Shown: positions 1-9,541 of the stretch, piece after piece
Numbering within the stretch: position 1 is the first letter of the stretch
Layout of the letters: each line of letters begins with the position of its first letter
Source: Rhodobacteraceae bacterium QY30
Lineage (GTDB): Bacteria > Pseudomonadota > Alphaproteobacteria > Rhodobacterales > Rhodobacteraceae
Assembly (NCBI GenBank): GCA_002356635.1
Contig: CP023454.1
Location: 1,224,501-1,288,500, forward strand
Length of the DNA: 64,000 nt
Direction of reading: 5' to 3'
Translations under genes and position numbers: made by a program
Notes under the pieces: generated by a model
Told to the model about the DNA's origin: nothing
Databases searched by the model: none
What the model saw: only the letters and a program-made list of their open reading frames with translations

Positions 1-225
1 CGCCTTCATCTTCTCGGCCATCTCGGTCGGGATGCCCGCCCGCTTGCCGCTGTCGACCTCGGCCTTCTTCACCCACTCGTTCAGGGTATGGGCAGAACAG
101 CCGATCTTCGCGGCAATCGACACGACCGCCTGCCAGCGCGACCCATGCTGCCCCTCGTTGTCGAAGACCAGCCGCACCGCGCGTTCACGCACTTCGGGGG
201 AAAACTTGTTCGTCGTCTTGCTCAT
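1..225 (-). CDS. IS3-family transposase OrfA, partial (C-terminus off the left edge)
   Basis: The 75 visible codons begin [20 protein letters not shown] and include the helix-turn-helix region ([19 protein letters not shown]) that binds the IS ends in IS3-family OrfA proteins. The usual leucine-zipper part and the frameshift window into orfB lie beyond position 1. The ATG at 225-223 is preceded by GGAGCATC on the coding strand. By family knowledge the product is the DNA-binding half of the OrfAB transposase. Confidence 0.85.
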   Translation of the reverse strand, partial: MSKTTNKFSPEVRERAVRLVFDNEGQHGSRWQAVVSIAAKIGCSAHTLNEWVKKAEVDSGKRAGIPTEMAEKMKA

Positions 226-278
226 GATGCTCCATCCTACTCAGGAGTTGGAGCCTCCGCCAAACCCGGCGCGGTTCA
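1..278 (-). mobile_element. IS3-family insertion sequence, one end only
   Basis: The left edge cuts through an insertion sequence. Its outer end is near 278, where the minus strand begins TGAACCGCGCCGGGTTTGGC, a typical IS3-family terminal inverted repeat starting with TGA. The orfA gene starts 53 bases inside this end. The other end and orfB lie outside the window. A tail of an IS3-family orfB at 33,546-33,764 may come from the same kind of element. Confidence 0.8.
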
Positions 279-414
279 GTTGCCCTGCCGACTGACATCG
301 CAAGCGTTATCCAATGGTGCAGGCAGTCTATGGTCGCGAAGACTGTCAGCCGAGTGCGCGCCTTGATGTAGTACTCGGTCCCGCCTGCATCGTATGCGAG
401 GGTATTGCCGCCAA

Positions 415-558
415 GGGACCGGCGTGGCCAGTCGGGGGCCGCGGCGTTCATCGACCCGTCGTCGTAGACACCAGCCGCCCGATCTTTCGCAGCTTCTGCA
501 CACCACCGTGGGAGAGGTCCGAATGGGCTGCATACTCTCGTTTGCTCATGCCTTTCAT
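415..558 (-). pseudogene. remnant of a phage-type HTH protein start, frameshifted
   Basis: From ATG 558 the minus strand reads MKGMSKREYAAH...GGVQKLRKIGRLV, resembling the N-terminal helix-turn-helix of phage small-terminase-like proteins, then hits a stop. In another frame the expected continuation YDDGSMNAAAPDW follows directly, so a single frameshift separates the halves. Nothing recognisable follows towards the IS end at 278. The rest of 279-675 shows no intact gene. The family assignment rests on my pattern recognition only. Confidence 0.35.
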
Positions 559-675
559 GGTTGGGATAGCCCAATCAAACTGATGATATCGCTTTATATT
601 CAGTTGATCGAGGCGCGCGGCAGAGCGAGTCTGATCGCAAGGAAACGATTCAACTCACCGAAAGACGCCACCGCC

Positions 676-903
676 ATGACCACCCGTCGCTCCACTGATA
701 ACACCAAAGCCCTCGACGCCTTCATGGCCGCCAAGGCCGAGATCGACCTGATGCTGGACCGCCTGCAGGACCTGAGCGACGACCACTTCGCGACCCACCC
801 CGACGAGATCCATTGGGGGCATGTCGGCACGCTGGAGCACTACGCGGGCCTGCTGCGCCAGATCACCGACAGCGCCTTCAAGGAAGGCGAACACGCCGCC
901 TGA
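676..903 (+). CDS. small conserved hypothetical protein
   Basis: A 75-residue acidic, mostly helical protein beginning MTTRRSTDNTKALDAFMAAK. Two predicted amphipathic helices (residues about 10-32 and 50-72) flank a short His/Trp-rich turn (DEIHWGHVGTLEHY). I chose ATG 676 rather than upstream starts in the same frame because codon usage becomes strongly GC3-rich only from here. It lies 95 bases before the DUF3489 gene on the same strand; the pair recurs, in my experience, on alphaproteobacterial plasmids and prophages. I do not know the function. Confidence 0.7.
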   Translation: MTTRRSTDNTKALDAFMAAKAEIDLMLDRLQDLSDDHFATHPDEIHWGHVGTLEHYAGLLRQITDSAFKEGEHAA

Positions 904-998
904 AGCGCCCACACGGCGTGACGCCCTCCCCGTCCGAGGATGGGGCTTGCCTCCGTAGAAGGCGTGCACACCGCGCGCCCACAGCCACGGAGACCCCC

Positions 999-1559
999 AT
1001 GACCACCCCTTCCGACACCCAGTCCCTGATCCTTTCCCGCGCCGCGTCCCGGCCGGGGAACCTCGCCCTGCCGCTGCCCGAGGGGCTGGTCGGCGCCGCG
1101 GCCAAGATGGTGGTCGGAAAGATGATCGCCCGCGGCTGGCTCGAGGAGGTCGAGGCCAACCTTCGTCGCCGTGAGCCGATGTGGCGCGAAACCGGCGACG
1201 GCCACGGCACAACTTTGGTCGCCACCGAGGCCGGGCTGGAGGCCATCGGGATCGAGCCGGTGGTGGCCAGCGCCGTCGCCAGGGCGCTGAAGGCGAATCT
1301 GGAACCAGCGCAAACGCCCGACGATGCTGGCGCCGCGAAACCCGTCGCCATCCGCGCTGGCACCAAGCAGGCGCAAATCATTGGCATGCTCCAGCGACCC
1401 GAGGGCGCAACGGTCGCCGAGATGGTCGCGGCCACCGGATGGTTGGACCACACAGTCAGGGGTTCGATCTCTGGCACATTGAAGAAAAAGCTGGGCCTGC
1501 CCATCAGCGCCGAGAAGGCTGAAGGCAGAGGGACGGTCTACAGGCTCGATACGTTGTGA
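999..1559 (+). CDS. DUF3489 domain-containing protein
   Basis: A 186-residue protein. The C-terminal third (residues about 120-186) carries the DUF3489 pattern: TKQAQIIGMLQRPEGATVAEM, then a winged-helix-like WLDHTVRGSISGTLKKKLGL ending in GTVYRL. The layout suggests a DNA-binding winged helix. The N-terminal part (LPLPEGLVGAAAKMVVGKM) is a second small helical unit. It may be co-transcribed with the 676-903 gene. Such genes usually sit beside recombinases and restriction genes on mobile DNA. The role is unknown. Confidence 0.85.
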   Translation: MTTPSDTQSLILSRAASRPGNLALPLPEGLVGAAAKMVVGKMIARGWLEEVEANLRRREPMWRETGDGHGTTLVATEAGLEAIGIEPVVASAVARALKANLEPAQTPDDAGAAKPVAIRAGTKQAQIIGMLQRPEGATVAEMVAATGWLDHTVRGSISGTLKKKLGLPISAEKAEGRGTVYRLDTL

Positions 1560-1817
1560 CCAGCAGCGGACTGATTAGTCTGGCCTGCTTGCAAACCGGG
1601 ATACAGCGAAGTCGGCTTTCGACTCTGCTCAGAGCGCCGGGCCTGAAGTTGACATGTGGGGGAAAGCGAAACGGTATCGCCTTCTCGGGTGCGATCCGTA
1701 CTTTGCGGCATGAGCACGCCGGATCATGGATGAATCGACAGCATTGCTTCCCTAGGCAACAGAGTTACCAATGGGTTGCAACTGCCGTGTTATCATCTGA
1801 ATTCGGGCGCGTAGCAT

Positions 1818-4800
1818 TTGACCCTCGATCCTGCCCCTTTCTTATCGTGCTGCGTCTCGGTTGATCTGGAGGTCGACCCGAAATCTGCGCGGCTTTTTGC
1901 CTTTGCGGCGGTGCGGGGTGAGCGGGCGGTGGTTCACAAAGGGGCCGCGCTGGACCCTGCTCTGGACCGGCTGGAGGCGCTTTGTGAAGGGGCGGCGCAT
2001 CTGGTGGGCCACAACATCCTGCGGCACGATCTGCCGTATCTGGTGGCGAACCGGGCGCGGCTTGCGGGATTGGGGGCGGCGCCGATCGATACGCTGTGGC
2101 TGAACCCATTGGCATTTCCGCGCAATCCTTACCACCATCTGGTCAAGCACTATCAGGACGGGCGGCTGCAGGTCGGGCATGTGAATGACCCCGAGCAGGA
2201 TGCGCGGCTGGCGCTGCAGGTGCTGGCCGATCAGATCGCATCCTTCACCCGGCTGGCACAGGAGGCGCCGGATGCGGTGCTCGCCTATCACAATTTGACG
2301 ACGCGGGGCGAGGCCTCGGCCGGGTTCGATGCGCTGTTCCAATTCCTGCGCGGTCCTGCGCCGGGTGAAGCCGCTGCCCACGCCGCCATCCGTCGCCTGC
2401 TAGACGGCCGCGCCTGCAATCATCGGCTGGAGCAGACGTTGGGTCGCCTGTCCGATCCGCGCAACGGTTGGCCGATGGCCTATGCGCTGTCGTGGATTTC
2501 GGTCGCGGGTGGGGACTCGGTCATGCCACCCTGGGTGCGGATGCAGTTCCCGCAGGCCGGGCGGATCGTGCGGCACCTGCGCGACACCAACTGTGAAGAT
2601 CCTGCCTGTGCTTGGTGCGTTGAGAAGAACAACCCCAATGCCGCGCTGGAGCGCTGGTTCGGTTTTCCGTCCTTCCGCCCGCAGCCGGTTGATGACATGG
2701 GCCGCCCGTTGCAGGAACGGATTGTGGCCGAAGCGATGGCGGGCAAATCCGTGCTCGGCATCCTGCCCACCGGAACCGGCAAATCGGTTTGCTACCAGAT
2801 CCCGGCGCTGTCGCGGTTCGACAAGACCGGGGCGCTGACGGTGGTGATCTCGCCGCTGGTCGCACTGATGGCCGATCAGGTGCAGGGGCTGGCGCGGGCA
2901 GGGATTTCCAGTGCGGTCACGGTGAACGGCATGCTGTCGCTCCCCGAACGGCATGATGCGCTGGAAAAGGTGCGGATGGGCGATGCGGCGATGCTGCTGA
3001 TCTCGCCGGAACAGTTGCGGTCACCGTCGATCCGCACCGTTCTGCAACAGCGCGAGGTCGGGCTTTGGGTGCTGGACGAGGCGCATTGCATCAGCAAATG
3101 GGGTCACGATTTCCGGCCCGACTACCGCTATGTTAGCCGCTTCATCAAGGAATTCTCGGGCGATAGCCCAGCGCCCGTCCTGTGCCTGACCGCCACGGCC
3201 AAGCCGGAAGTGGTGCGCGACATCCGTGACCACTTCCAGACCCGCCTGGCGGTGGACCTGATGCTGCTTGATGGTGGGGCTGTGCGCACCAACCTGTCCT
3301 TCGCGGTGCTGCCTACGCAGAAGGCGACCAAGCTGACGGACATCCTGTCAGCAATCGAGGCGAACCTGCCGCCCGAAGGCGCCTCCGGTGCCGTGGTCTA
3401 TTGTGCAACACGCGGGGCGACGGAAAAGGTGGCGGAGTTCCTGAAAGGGCAGGGGCTGGCGGCGGATTACTTCCACGCAGGGTTACCCCCTGACCGCAAG
3501 CGCGATGTGCAAGAGGCGTTTCGCACCGGCCAGTTGCGGGTGATCGCTGCGACCAATGCCTTTGGCATGGGGATCGACAAGCCCGATATCCGGCTGGTGG
3601 TGCATGGCGATATTCCGGGATCCTTGGAGAATTACCTGCAAGAGGCAGGCCGCGCGGGTCGGGATCGTGGCCCCGCCAATTGTGTGCTGCTGTTCAGCCC
3701 CGAGGATGTGGAGCGGCAATTCTCGCTTTCCGCCCGCTCGCGTCTGGCACGGCATGAGATCGGTGCAATCCTGAAGGCGCTGCGGCGAATGGAAAAGCAC
3801 AAGTCCGGCGAGGTGGTGGCCACGCCGGGCGAGATCGTGCGCGAGGAGAAGGATCAGGAGTTCGAGCGCGACAAGACCACCGACGACACCCGCGTGAAGA
3901 CCGCGGTGGCCTGGCTGGAGGAGGCGACGCTCCTTTCCCGCGAGGAAAACCGGGTGCAGGTGTTCCCCTCATCGCTGCGCATCCGGTCGGTGGATGAGGC
4001 GGCGGCGATCCTGGAACGGGCGCAGATCACCGGGGTCAGGCGCACCCAACTGATGGACCTTGTGCGTCATGTGATGAATGCGCCTGTCGATGCGGGGGTG
4101 TCCACGGATGACCTGACGGGCGCCTGCGGCTTGTCAGGGCGCGAGTTGCACAAGGCTTTTGCCGATCTTGAGGTTCTGGGCATCGCCAGCAACGACACGG
4201 GCATCACGGTTTATGTGCATCTCGGGGTCGAGGATGCCTCGGCCCGCCGTCTGGATCACGCAGGTCGGATGGAGGCCGATCTGATCGCATTGATGCAGGA
4301 GTCGGTGCCGGATGCCGAAGGGTCCGAGGCTCAACCCTTGAACCTGACCGAGACGTGTCAGTTTCTTCGTGACAAAGGCCATGCACAGGTGCGGCCCGAT
4401 CTGGTGGAAACCATCCTTCGCGGCATCGCGCAGGACGGGCGCGATCAGGATGGCGGGCGGGGGAACCTGACGCTCCGCAAGGTCAGCCGGAATACGATCT
4501 TCGTTCGGCTGGAGCGGTCATGGCTTGTGGTCGCCCGGACGGCTGAACTGCGGCGGCAGGGTGCACATGCACTTCTCGCTCATCTGACGGGCAAGGTCTC
4601 TAAGGGCACGCGCGGCAAGGATATTCAGGTCGAAACCACCCTTGGCGCGATGCTGGATGCGCTGAACGGCGACGCGCTTTTGCGGTCCGAAGTCAAGGAC
4701 ATGACCCGCCTGATGGACCGCGCGCTCTTGTGGCTGCACGAGCAGCAGGTCGCCACCTTGGGCCGGGGCCTGACGGTGTTCCGCCCGGCGATCACGGTGC

Positions 4801-6926
4801 ATCTAAACCCCAAGGGTGGCCCTTTTACGGTGCAGCACTTCGCGCCGCTGGAGGAGCATTACAGCGAGACAACGATCCAGACCCATGTGATGGCCGCTTA
4901 TGCCGAAAAGGGGCTGGAGGCGATGGATCAGGCCCAGCGCCTGTCGGAAGACTACTTCGTGCTGGACCGTGACGCCTTCCTGCGCCGCTGGCTGCCGGGG
5001 CGCGGTACGGAAATCCGGCGCCAGACCACCGGCACCTCGTGGAAGACCATTGTCGATGCGCTGGATAACCCGGTTCAGGCCGAGATTGTCCGCGATGAAC
5101 GCGAACAGACCAACGTGCTGGTGCTGGCCGGGCCGGGATCTGGCAAGACGCGAGTTTTGGTGCATCGCATCGCCTACCTCATCCGCGTGAAACGCGAGGA
5201 CCCGCGCGGCATTCTGGTGCTGACCTACAACCGCCACGCCGCCGCCGAGATCCGCGAACGCCTCCGCCGCCTGATCGGGGAAGACGCGGCGGGGGTGACG
5301 GTGTCCACCTGCCATGCGCTGGCGATGCGACTGATGGGTGCGAGCTTTGCAGGCGATCACGAAGGCCTCCGCGACTTTGACGGGATCGTCATGCAAGCAG
5401 TGGCCCTGCTGCGCGGGGATGGTCTGACCAAGGTAGAGGCCGAGGCGCTGCGCGAGACGCTGATCCAGGGCTATCGCTGGCTCTTGGTGGACGAGTATCA
5501 GGACATCGGCCCCGAGGAATACGCCCTGATCGGCGCCGTGGCGGGGCGGTCGCTGGAGGACGACCTGCGCATCAGCCTTTTTGCCGTGGGCGACGATGAC
5601 CAGAACATCTACGCCTTCGCTGGGGCAAGCATCGACTTCATCCGACGGTTTGAGGCGGATTATGCCGCCAAACCTGTCTGGCTGACCGAGAACTATCGCT
5701 CCACCGCTCATATCACCGCGGCGGCAAACGCCGTGATTGGCCCAGCGGCCCAGCGCATGAAGGCGGGCCACGACATCACGGTGAACCGCGCCCGCGCCAA
5801 AGCGATGCCGGGGGGCGACTGGGCGGCGCTGGACCCGGTGGCGCAGGGGCGTGTCACCCTGCTGGACGCGGGTGGTGATACCGCGCAGGCGGTGGCTGCA
5901 CTGGACGAACTGCAGCGCCTGTCCCGGCTCGCCCCCGATTGGTCATGGCGGCGCTGCGCCGTGATTGCCCGCGACTGGCGGCGGCTGGAACCTGTTCGCG
6001 CCTATGCCGAGGCGCTGGGCATCCCCATCGACATGGCGAATGAGAAGCCGCTCACCCTCTGGCGCATGCGCGAGATGCAGGGCTTCGTCCGCGCCCTGCT
6101 GGCAGATCGAACCCGGCTGCTGACCATCTCTGATCTGGTCGCGATCCTGAACGCGCAGCCGCAATCACGCTGGACCGACCTGATCGGCGAAGGCATTGGC
6201 ACCCTCGCACGAGAACTGGTGGAAAAGGCCGCCCCGGTGCCCGACATCGTGCAATGGTTCGGCGAATGGGCGCGGGATGTGCGGGGCGAACAGCGGGGTC
6301 TGCTGCTGATGACTGCCCATCGCGCCAAGGGGCTTGAGTTCGATCATGTCGCGATCCTGAACGGCGGCTGGGATCGCCCCTCGCGCGGCGAAGATTCCGA
6401 CGCCCCACGCCGCCTGTTCTATGTCGCAATGACACGGGCGCGCGCGACCCTGACCGTGCTGACCGATGGTCCACATGCCTTTGTCCGCCCCGGCGATGCG
6501 GTGCTTGCCCGTCGCGTCACACCGGAAACCGCCGCCCTTCCGCGCACCCGCCTGCGCTATGTGCCGCCCGACCCGAAGCTGGTGGACCTGTCCTTCGCCG
6601 GGCGCTTGCGGCCCGGCGACCCGTCGCTGGCCGCCATCGCCGCCGCGCGCCCTGGCGACCCGGTCCATCTGGTCCGCGACGGCGAGCGCTGGCGGATCGA
6701 CGACGCCCGGGGCCAGACCCTTGCCCGCCTCTCCCGGGCCTTTGCCCCGCCCGACGGCAGCATTTTCGTGCGCGGCGAGGTTTCTGCCATCCTGAACTGG
6801 CGGCGCGAGGATGGCGACGAGGAGTACAACCACCTGCTCCGCCGCGACGAGTGGGAGGTGGTCCTGCCCGAACTGGTGTTTGAAGCAGGGGCGCAAGCTG
6901 TCATCTTGGATCAGAACGGCAGCTGA
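1818..6926 (+). CDS. giant fusion helicase: DEDD exonuclease, RecQ helicase and UvrD-type helicase
   Basis: 1702 residues with three enzymatic modules. Residues 10-140 look like a DEDD 3'-5' exonuclease (D16-x-E18, GHNILRHD with D71, then NDPEQDA with D128). Residues about 290-650 are a RecQ-type SF2 helicase: LPTGTGKS, DEAHCISKWGHDFRPDY, LTATA, GMGIDKPDIR and QEAGRAGRD. Residues about 1090-1560 are a UvrD/Rep-type SF1 helicase: AGPGSGKTR, VDEYQDIGPEE, GDDDQNIYAF, TENYRST, TAHRAKGLEFD and YVAMTRAR. All key motifs are intact. Ordinary RecQ and UvrD proteins are 600-750 residues each. It stands upstream of a type I restriction operon, so a defence role is an inference from context; DNA repair is the alternative. 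Confidence 0.9.
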   Translation: MTLDPAPFLSCCVSVDLEVDPKSARLFAFAAVRGERAVVHKGAALDPALDRLEALCEGAAHLVGHNILRHDLPYLVANRARLAGLGAAPIDTLWLNPLAFPRNPYHHLVKHYQDGRLQVGHVNDPEQDARLALQVLADQIASFTRLAQEAPDAVLAYHNLTTRGEASAGFDALFQFLRGPAPGEAAAHAAIRRLLDGRACNHRLEQTLGRLSDPRNGWPMAYALSWISVAGGDSVMPPWVRMQFPQAGRIVRHLRDTNCEDPACAWCVEKNNPNAALERWFGFPSFRPQPVDDMGRPLQERIVAEAMAGKSVLGILPTGTGKSVCYQIPALSRFDKTGALTVVISPLVALMADQVQGLARAGISSAVTVNGMLSLPERHDALEKVRMGDAAMLLISPEQLRSPSIRTVLQQREVGLWVLDEAHCISKWGHDFRPDYRYVSRFIKEFSGDSPAPVLCLTATAKPEVVRDIRDHFQTRLAVDLMLLDGGAVRTNLSFAVLPTQKATKLTDILSAIEANLPPEGASGAVVYCATRGATEKVAEFLKGQGLAADYFHAGLPPDRKRDVQEAFRTGQLRVIAATNAFGMGIDKPDIRLVVHGDIPGSLENYLQEAGRAGRDRGPANCVLLFSPEDVERQFSLSARSRLARHEIGAILKALRRMEKHKSGEVVATPGEIVREEKDQEFERDKTTDDTRVKTAVAWLEEATLLSREENRVQVFPSSLRIRSVDEAAAILERAQITGVRRTQLMDLVRHVMNAPVDAGVSTDDLTGACGLSGRELHKAFADLEVLGIASNDTGITVYVHLGVEDASARRLDHAGRMEADLIALMQESVPDAEGSEAQPLNLTETCQFLRDKGHAQVRPDLVETILRGIAQDGRDQDGGRGNLTLRKVSRNTIFVRLERSWLVVARTAELRRQGAHALLAHLTGKVSKGTRGKDIQVETTLGAMLDALNGDALLRSEVKDMTRLMDRALLWLHEQQVATLGRGLTVFRPAITVHLNPKGGPFTVQHFAPLEEHYSETTIQTHVMAAYAEKGLEAMDQAQRLSEDYFVLDRDAFLRRWLPGRGTEIRRQTTGTSWKTIVDALDNPVQAEIVRDEREQTNVLVLAGPGSGKTRVLVHRIAYLIRVKREDPRGILVLTYNRHAAAEIRERLRRLIGEDAAGVTVSTCHALAMRLMGASFAGDHEGLRDFDGIVMQAVALLRGDGLTKVEAEALRETLIQGYRWLLVDEYQDIGPEEYALIGAVAGRSLEDDLRISLFAVGDDDQNIYAFAGASIDFIRRFEADYAAKPVWLTENYRSTAHITAAANAVIGPAAQRMKAGHDITVNRARAKAMPGGDWAALDPVAQGRVTLLDAGGDTAQAVAALDELQRLSRLAPDWSWRRCAVIARDWRRLEPVRAYAEALGIPIDMANEKPLTLWRMREMQGFVRALLADRTRLLTISDLVAILNAQPQSRWTDLIGEGIGTLARELVEKAAPVPDIVQWFGEWARDVRGEQRGLLLMTAHRAKGLEFDHVAILNGGWDRPSRGEDSDAPRRLFYVAMTRARATLTVLTDGPHAFVRPGDAVLARRVTPETAALPRTRLRYVPPDPKLVDLSFAGRLRPGDPSLAAIAAARPGDPVHLVRDGERWRIDDARGQTLARLSRAFAPPDGSIFVRGEVSAILNWRREDGDEEYNHLLRRDEWEVVLPELVFEAGAQAVILDQNGS

Positions 6927-7345
6927 CGTCCGTGCTCAGGCGTGGCCTTGGCCAATCCATCACGGATCGAAAAGGGTGGCTTCAACAGTCTGGATTCTGG
7001 CCAAGCTGGCTTCCGAGAGGTGGATTCCCTGGATTCCACAAAAGAATCCAGCGCGCCACGGTCGTGATTCTGTAAGTCTATGATAAGGCTTACCTTTCAA
7101 CGGTGTTGTCCAACAGGTGGCTTCCGCCTGGCTTCCCCGGTGAAAATGCCTCACGCTAGCAAACTGCCGCGCTGCGCCCCCCCGCATACGTTTGGGGCCA
7201 GGGAGGAACCAGAGGAGGGGGGCAAAGCAGTCTCGCTCAATCATGACGGGTTGATGGATGCCGATGTCGCGCGTATCGTAGGGCCAGGAAAAACAGCGGA
7301 AGTTGAAGGCAAACAAGCCCTTCCGAGGACTTTGGAAGGTGAAAC
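6927..7345. other. 419-bp intergenic region upstream of hsdM, with an inverted repeat
   Basis: No gene is seen. Positions 7030-7050 form a perfect 7-bp inverted repeat (TGGATTC and GAATCCA around a 7-base loop), and TGGATTC-like words recur nearby (from 6992, 7020 and 7030). There is no T-run after the stem, so an operator is more likely than a terminator. This gap probably holds the promoter of the restriction operon. A C-run followed by GCATACGT at 7178-7191 recurs in the hairpin at 29,733-29,782. Confidence 0.45.
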
Positions 7346-9367
7346 TTGAGTCAGGAAGCGATCAAGACCAACGCAGCCTACATCTGGTCCATTGCTGAAA
7401 TCCTGCGTGGGGATTTCAAACAATCTGAATACGGCAAGATCGTCCTACCCTTCACTGTCCTGCGGCGTCTCGACTGCCTGCTGGAGCCGACCAAGTTGGC
7501 CGTGCTGGAGACAGCTTCCACGCTGCCAGAAGAAACGGATGACGAAGCGCGGGCGATGATCCTGACGGCCATCGCTTCGCCGGGCGGGCAGATCTACAAC
7601 GAGAGCCAGTTCACGTTCGCATCGTTGCGGGGACAAGATCCACGCCAGCTGCGGGCCAACCTGATCGACTACATCGCCAAGTTCAGTCCGAACGTTCGCG
7701 ACATCTTCATTGAAAAGTTCGAGTTCACCGAAGCGCTGAAGAAGCTGGATAACGCTGGTATCCTCTGGGCGGTTTTCGACCGCGTCAGCCAGATCGACCT
7801 GCACCCGGAAGCGGTGTCCAACCTCGAAATGGGCTATCTGTTCGAGGAGCTGATCCGCCGCTTCTCGGAAATGTCCAACGAAACGGCCGGTGAACACTTC
7901 ACCCCGCGTGAAGTCGTACGCCTGATGGTCGACCTCCTGATTGCCAACGATCAGGGTGCACTATCCGGGCGGCATATCGTACGGCGCATATATGATCCGG
8001 CATGTGGGACCGGGGGAATGTTGTCCATCGCCGAGGAACGAATGGTGGAGATGAATCCCACCCTGCACGTCGATCTGTTCGGCCAAGAGCTGAACGCGGA
8101 ATCCTTTGCCATCTGCAAGTCGGACATGCTGGTGAAAGGCCATGACGCATCGCGCATCGCCTTCGGCAACACGCTGATCCAGGACGCGCACAAGGGGCAG
8201 ACCTTCCACTACATGCTGTCAAACCCGCCCTATGGTGTGGACTGGAAGAAATACGCGGATCCGATCAAGGAAGAGGCTGCCGACCGTGGAATGAAGGGTC
8301 GGTTCGGTGCGGGCCTGCCGCGCATCTCCGATGGTCAGCTGCTGTTCTTGCAGCACATGATTGCCAAGATGCGCGACGACGAAAATGGCTCGCGCATCGG
8401 CATCGTCATGAACGGATCGCCCCTGTTCACCGGCGGCGCGGCATCGGGTGAGTCCGAGATCCGGAGGTGGATGCTGGAAAACGACTGGGTCGAAGCGATC
8501 ATCGCCCTACCGACTGACATTTTCTACAACACGGGCATCCAGACCTATGTGTGGATCCTGACCAACCGCAAGCCCGTTGATCGGCGCGGCCGGGTACAAC
8601 TGATCGATGCCTCAGGTGAACGGTTCTGGCGCTCAATGCGCAAATCCCTCGGATCGAAACGTCGGGAAATCACCGACGAGGCCCGGGCAGAGATCGTGCG
8701 GATCTACGGCGAATATCTGAACGGCCATGCGGGCTATGGCGACGTGTCCAAGATCTTCCCAACCACCGATTTCGGCTATCGTGAAATCCGGGTGGAACGG
8801 CCCCTCCGCCTTCGTTTCGATGTCACAGACGAGGCGTTGATCGCGCTCGCGCAGGACAGGGCCATGGAAAAGCTGACCGCTCCGGAACGGCAGGACCTGC
8901 TGGTCGCTCTGAAGGCCGACCTGGGCGGTGAAGTGTTCATGGACCGCGGGGACTTCGACAAGGCTCTGACCAGGATGCTGCGCGAAGCAAAACTCAAGAT
9001 CGGCGCGCCCGTGCGCAAGGCCATCCTGGCGCAGTTCGGGACACCGGATGAAGAGGCGGCGATCTGCCGGGACAAGGACGGGAACCCCGAGCCCGACACC
9101 AGTCTGCGGGATCATGAACTTGTCCCCTTGCTGGAAGACTGGCAGGCCTACTTCGACCGCGAGGTGCGTCCGTTCGTGCCTGACGCGTGGGTGGACACGG
9201 CCTACACCGATGACCGCGACGGCCAGGTGGGCCGCGTGGGCTACGAGATCAACTTCAACCGCTACTTCTACCGGTACGTCCCGCCGCGTCCGCTGGCCGA
9301 GATCGACGCCGAACTGAAGTCGCTCGAGTCCGAGATCGCCACCCTGTTGTCCGAGGTGACGGTGTGA
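7346..9367 (+). CDS. hsdM: type I restriction-modification DNA methyltransferase subunit M
   Basis: 673 residues. It has the HsdM N-terminal helical domain, then the SAM-binding motif DPACGTGG near residue 217 and the adenine-methylase motif NPPYG near residue 293, so it should be an N6-adenine methylase acting with HsdS. The start is a TTG at 7346 with GGAAGG six bases upstream; the nearby GTG is out of frame. The C-terminal part (about 460-673) ends in a helical tail (LAEIDAELKSLESEIATLL), which in this family contacts HsdS. It opens the operon hsdM - abi - hsdS - HEPN-like gene - hsdR. Confidence 0.95.
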   Translation: MSQEAIKTNAAYIWSIAEILRGDFKQSEYGKIVLPFTVLRRLDCLLEPTKLAVLETASTLPEETDDEARAMILTAIASPGGQIYNESQFTFASLRGQDPRQLRANLIDYIAKFSPNVRDIFIEKFEFTEALKKLDNAGILWAVFDRVSQIDLHPEAVSNLEMGYLFEELIRRFSEMSNETAGEHFTPREVVRLMVDLLIANDQGALSGRHIVRRIYDPACGTGGMLSIAEERMVEMNPTLHVDLFGQELNAESFAICKSDMLVKGHDASRIAFGNTLIQDAHKGQTFHYMLSNPPYGVDWKKYADPIKEEAADRGMKGRFGAGLPRISDGQLLFLQHMIAKMRDDENGSRIGIVMNGSPLFTGGAASGESEIRRWMLENDWVEAIIALPTDIFYNTGIQTYVWILTNRKPVDRRGRVQLIDASGERFWRSMRKSLGSKRREITDEARAEIVRIYGEYLNGHAGYGDVSKIFPTTDFGYREIRVERPLRLRFDVTDEALIALAQDRAMEKLTAPERQDLLVALKADLGGEVFMDRGDFDKALTRMLREAKLKIGAPVRKAILAQFGTPDEEAAICRDKDGNPEPDTSLRDHELVPLLEDWQAYFDREVRPFVPDAWVDTAYTDDRDGQVGRVGYEINFNRYFYRYVPPRPLAEIDAELKSLESEIATLLSEVTV

Positions 9368-9541
9368 AATTTTCGTGTCTGCGTGCGGTTCGTTATTGCT
9401 TTGGTGACAACCCTCGACTAAATCTTGCCTCAACAAGACCCGCCACGCCTCGGGCAGAGCTTCGGCTTTGTACTGCGCACCCTGGCGGGTTACTTGTTTT
9501 TGGGCCTACTTTCGTGCCGAAATCGGCGGCATGGTAGCCCA

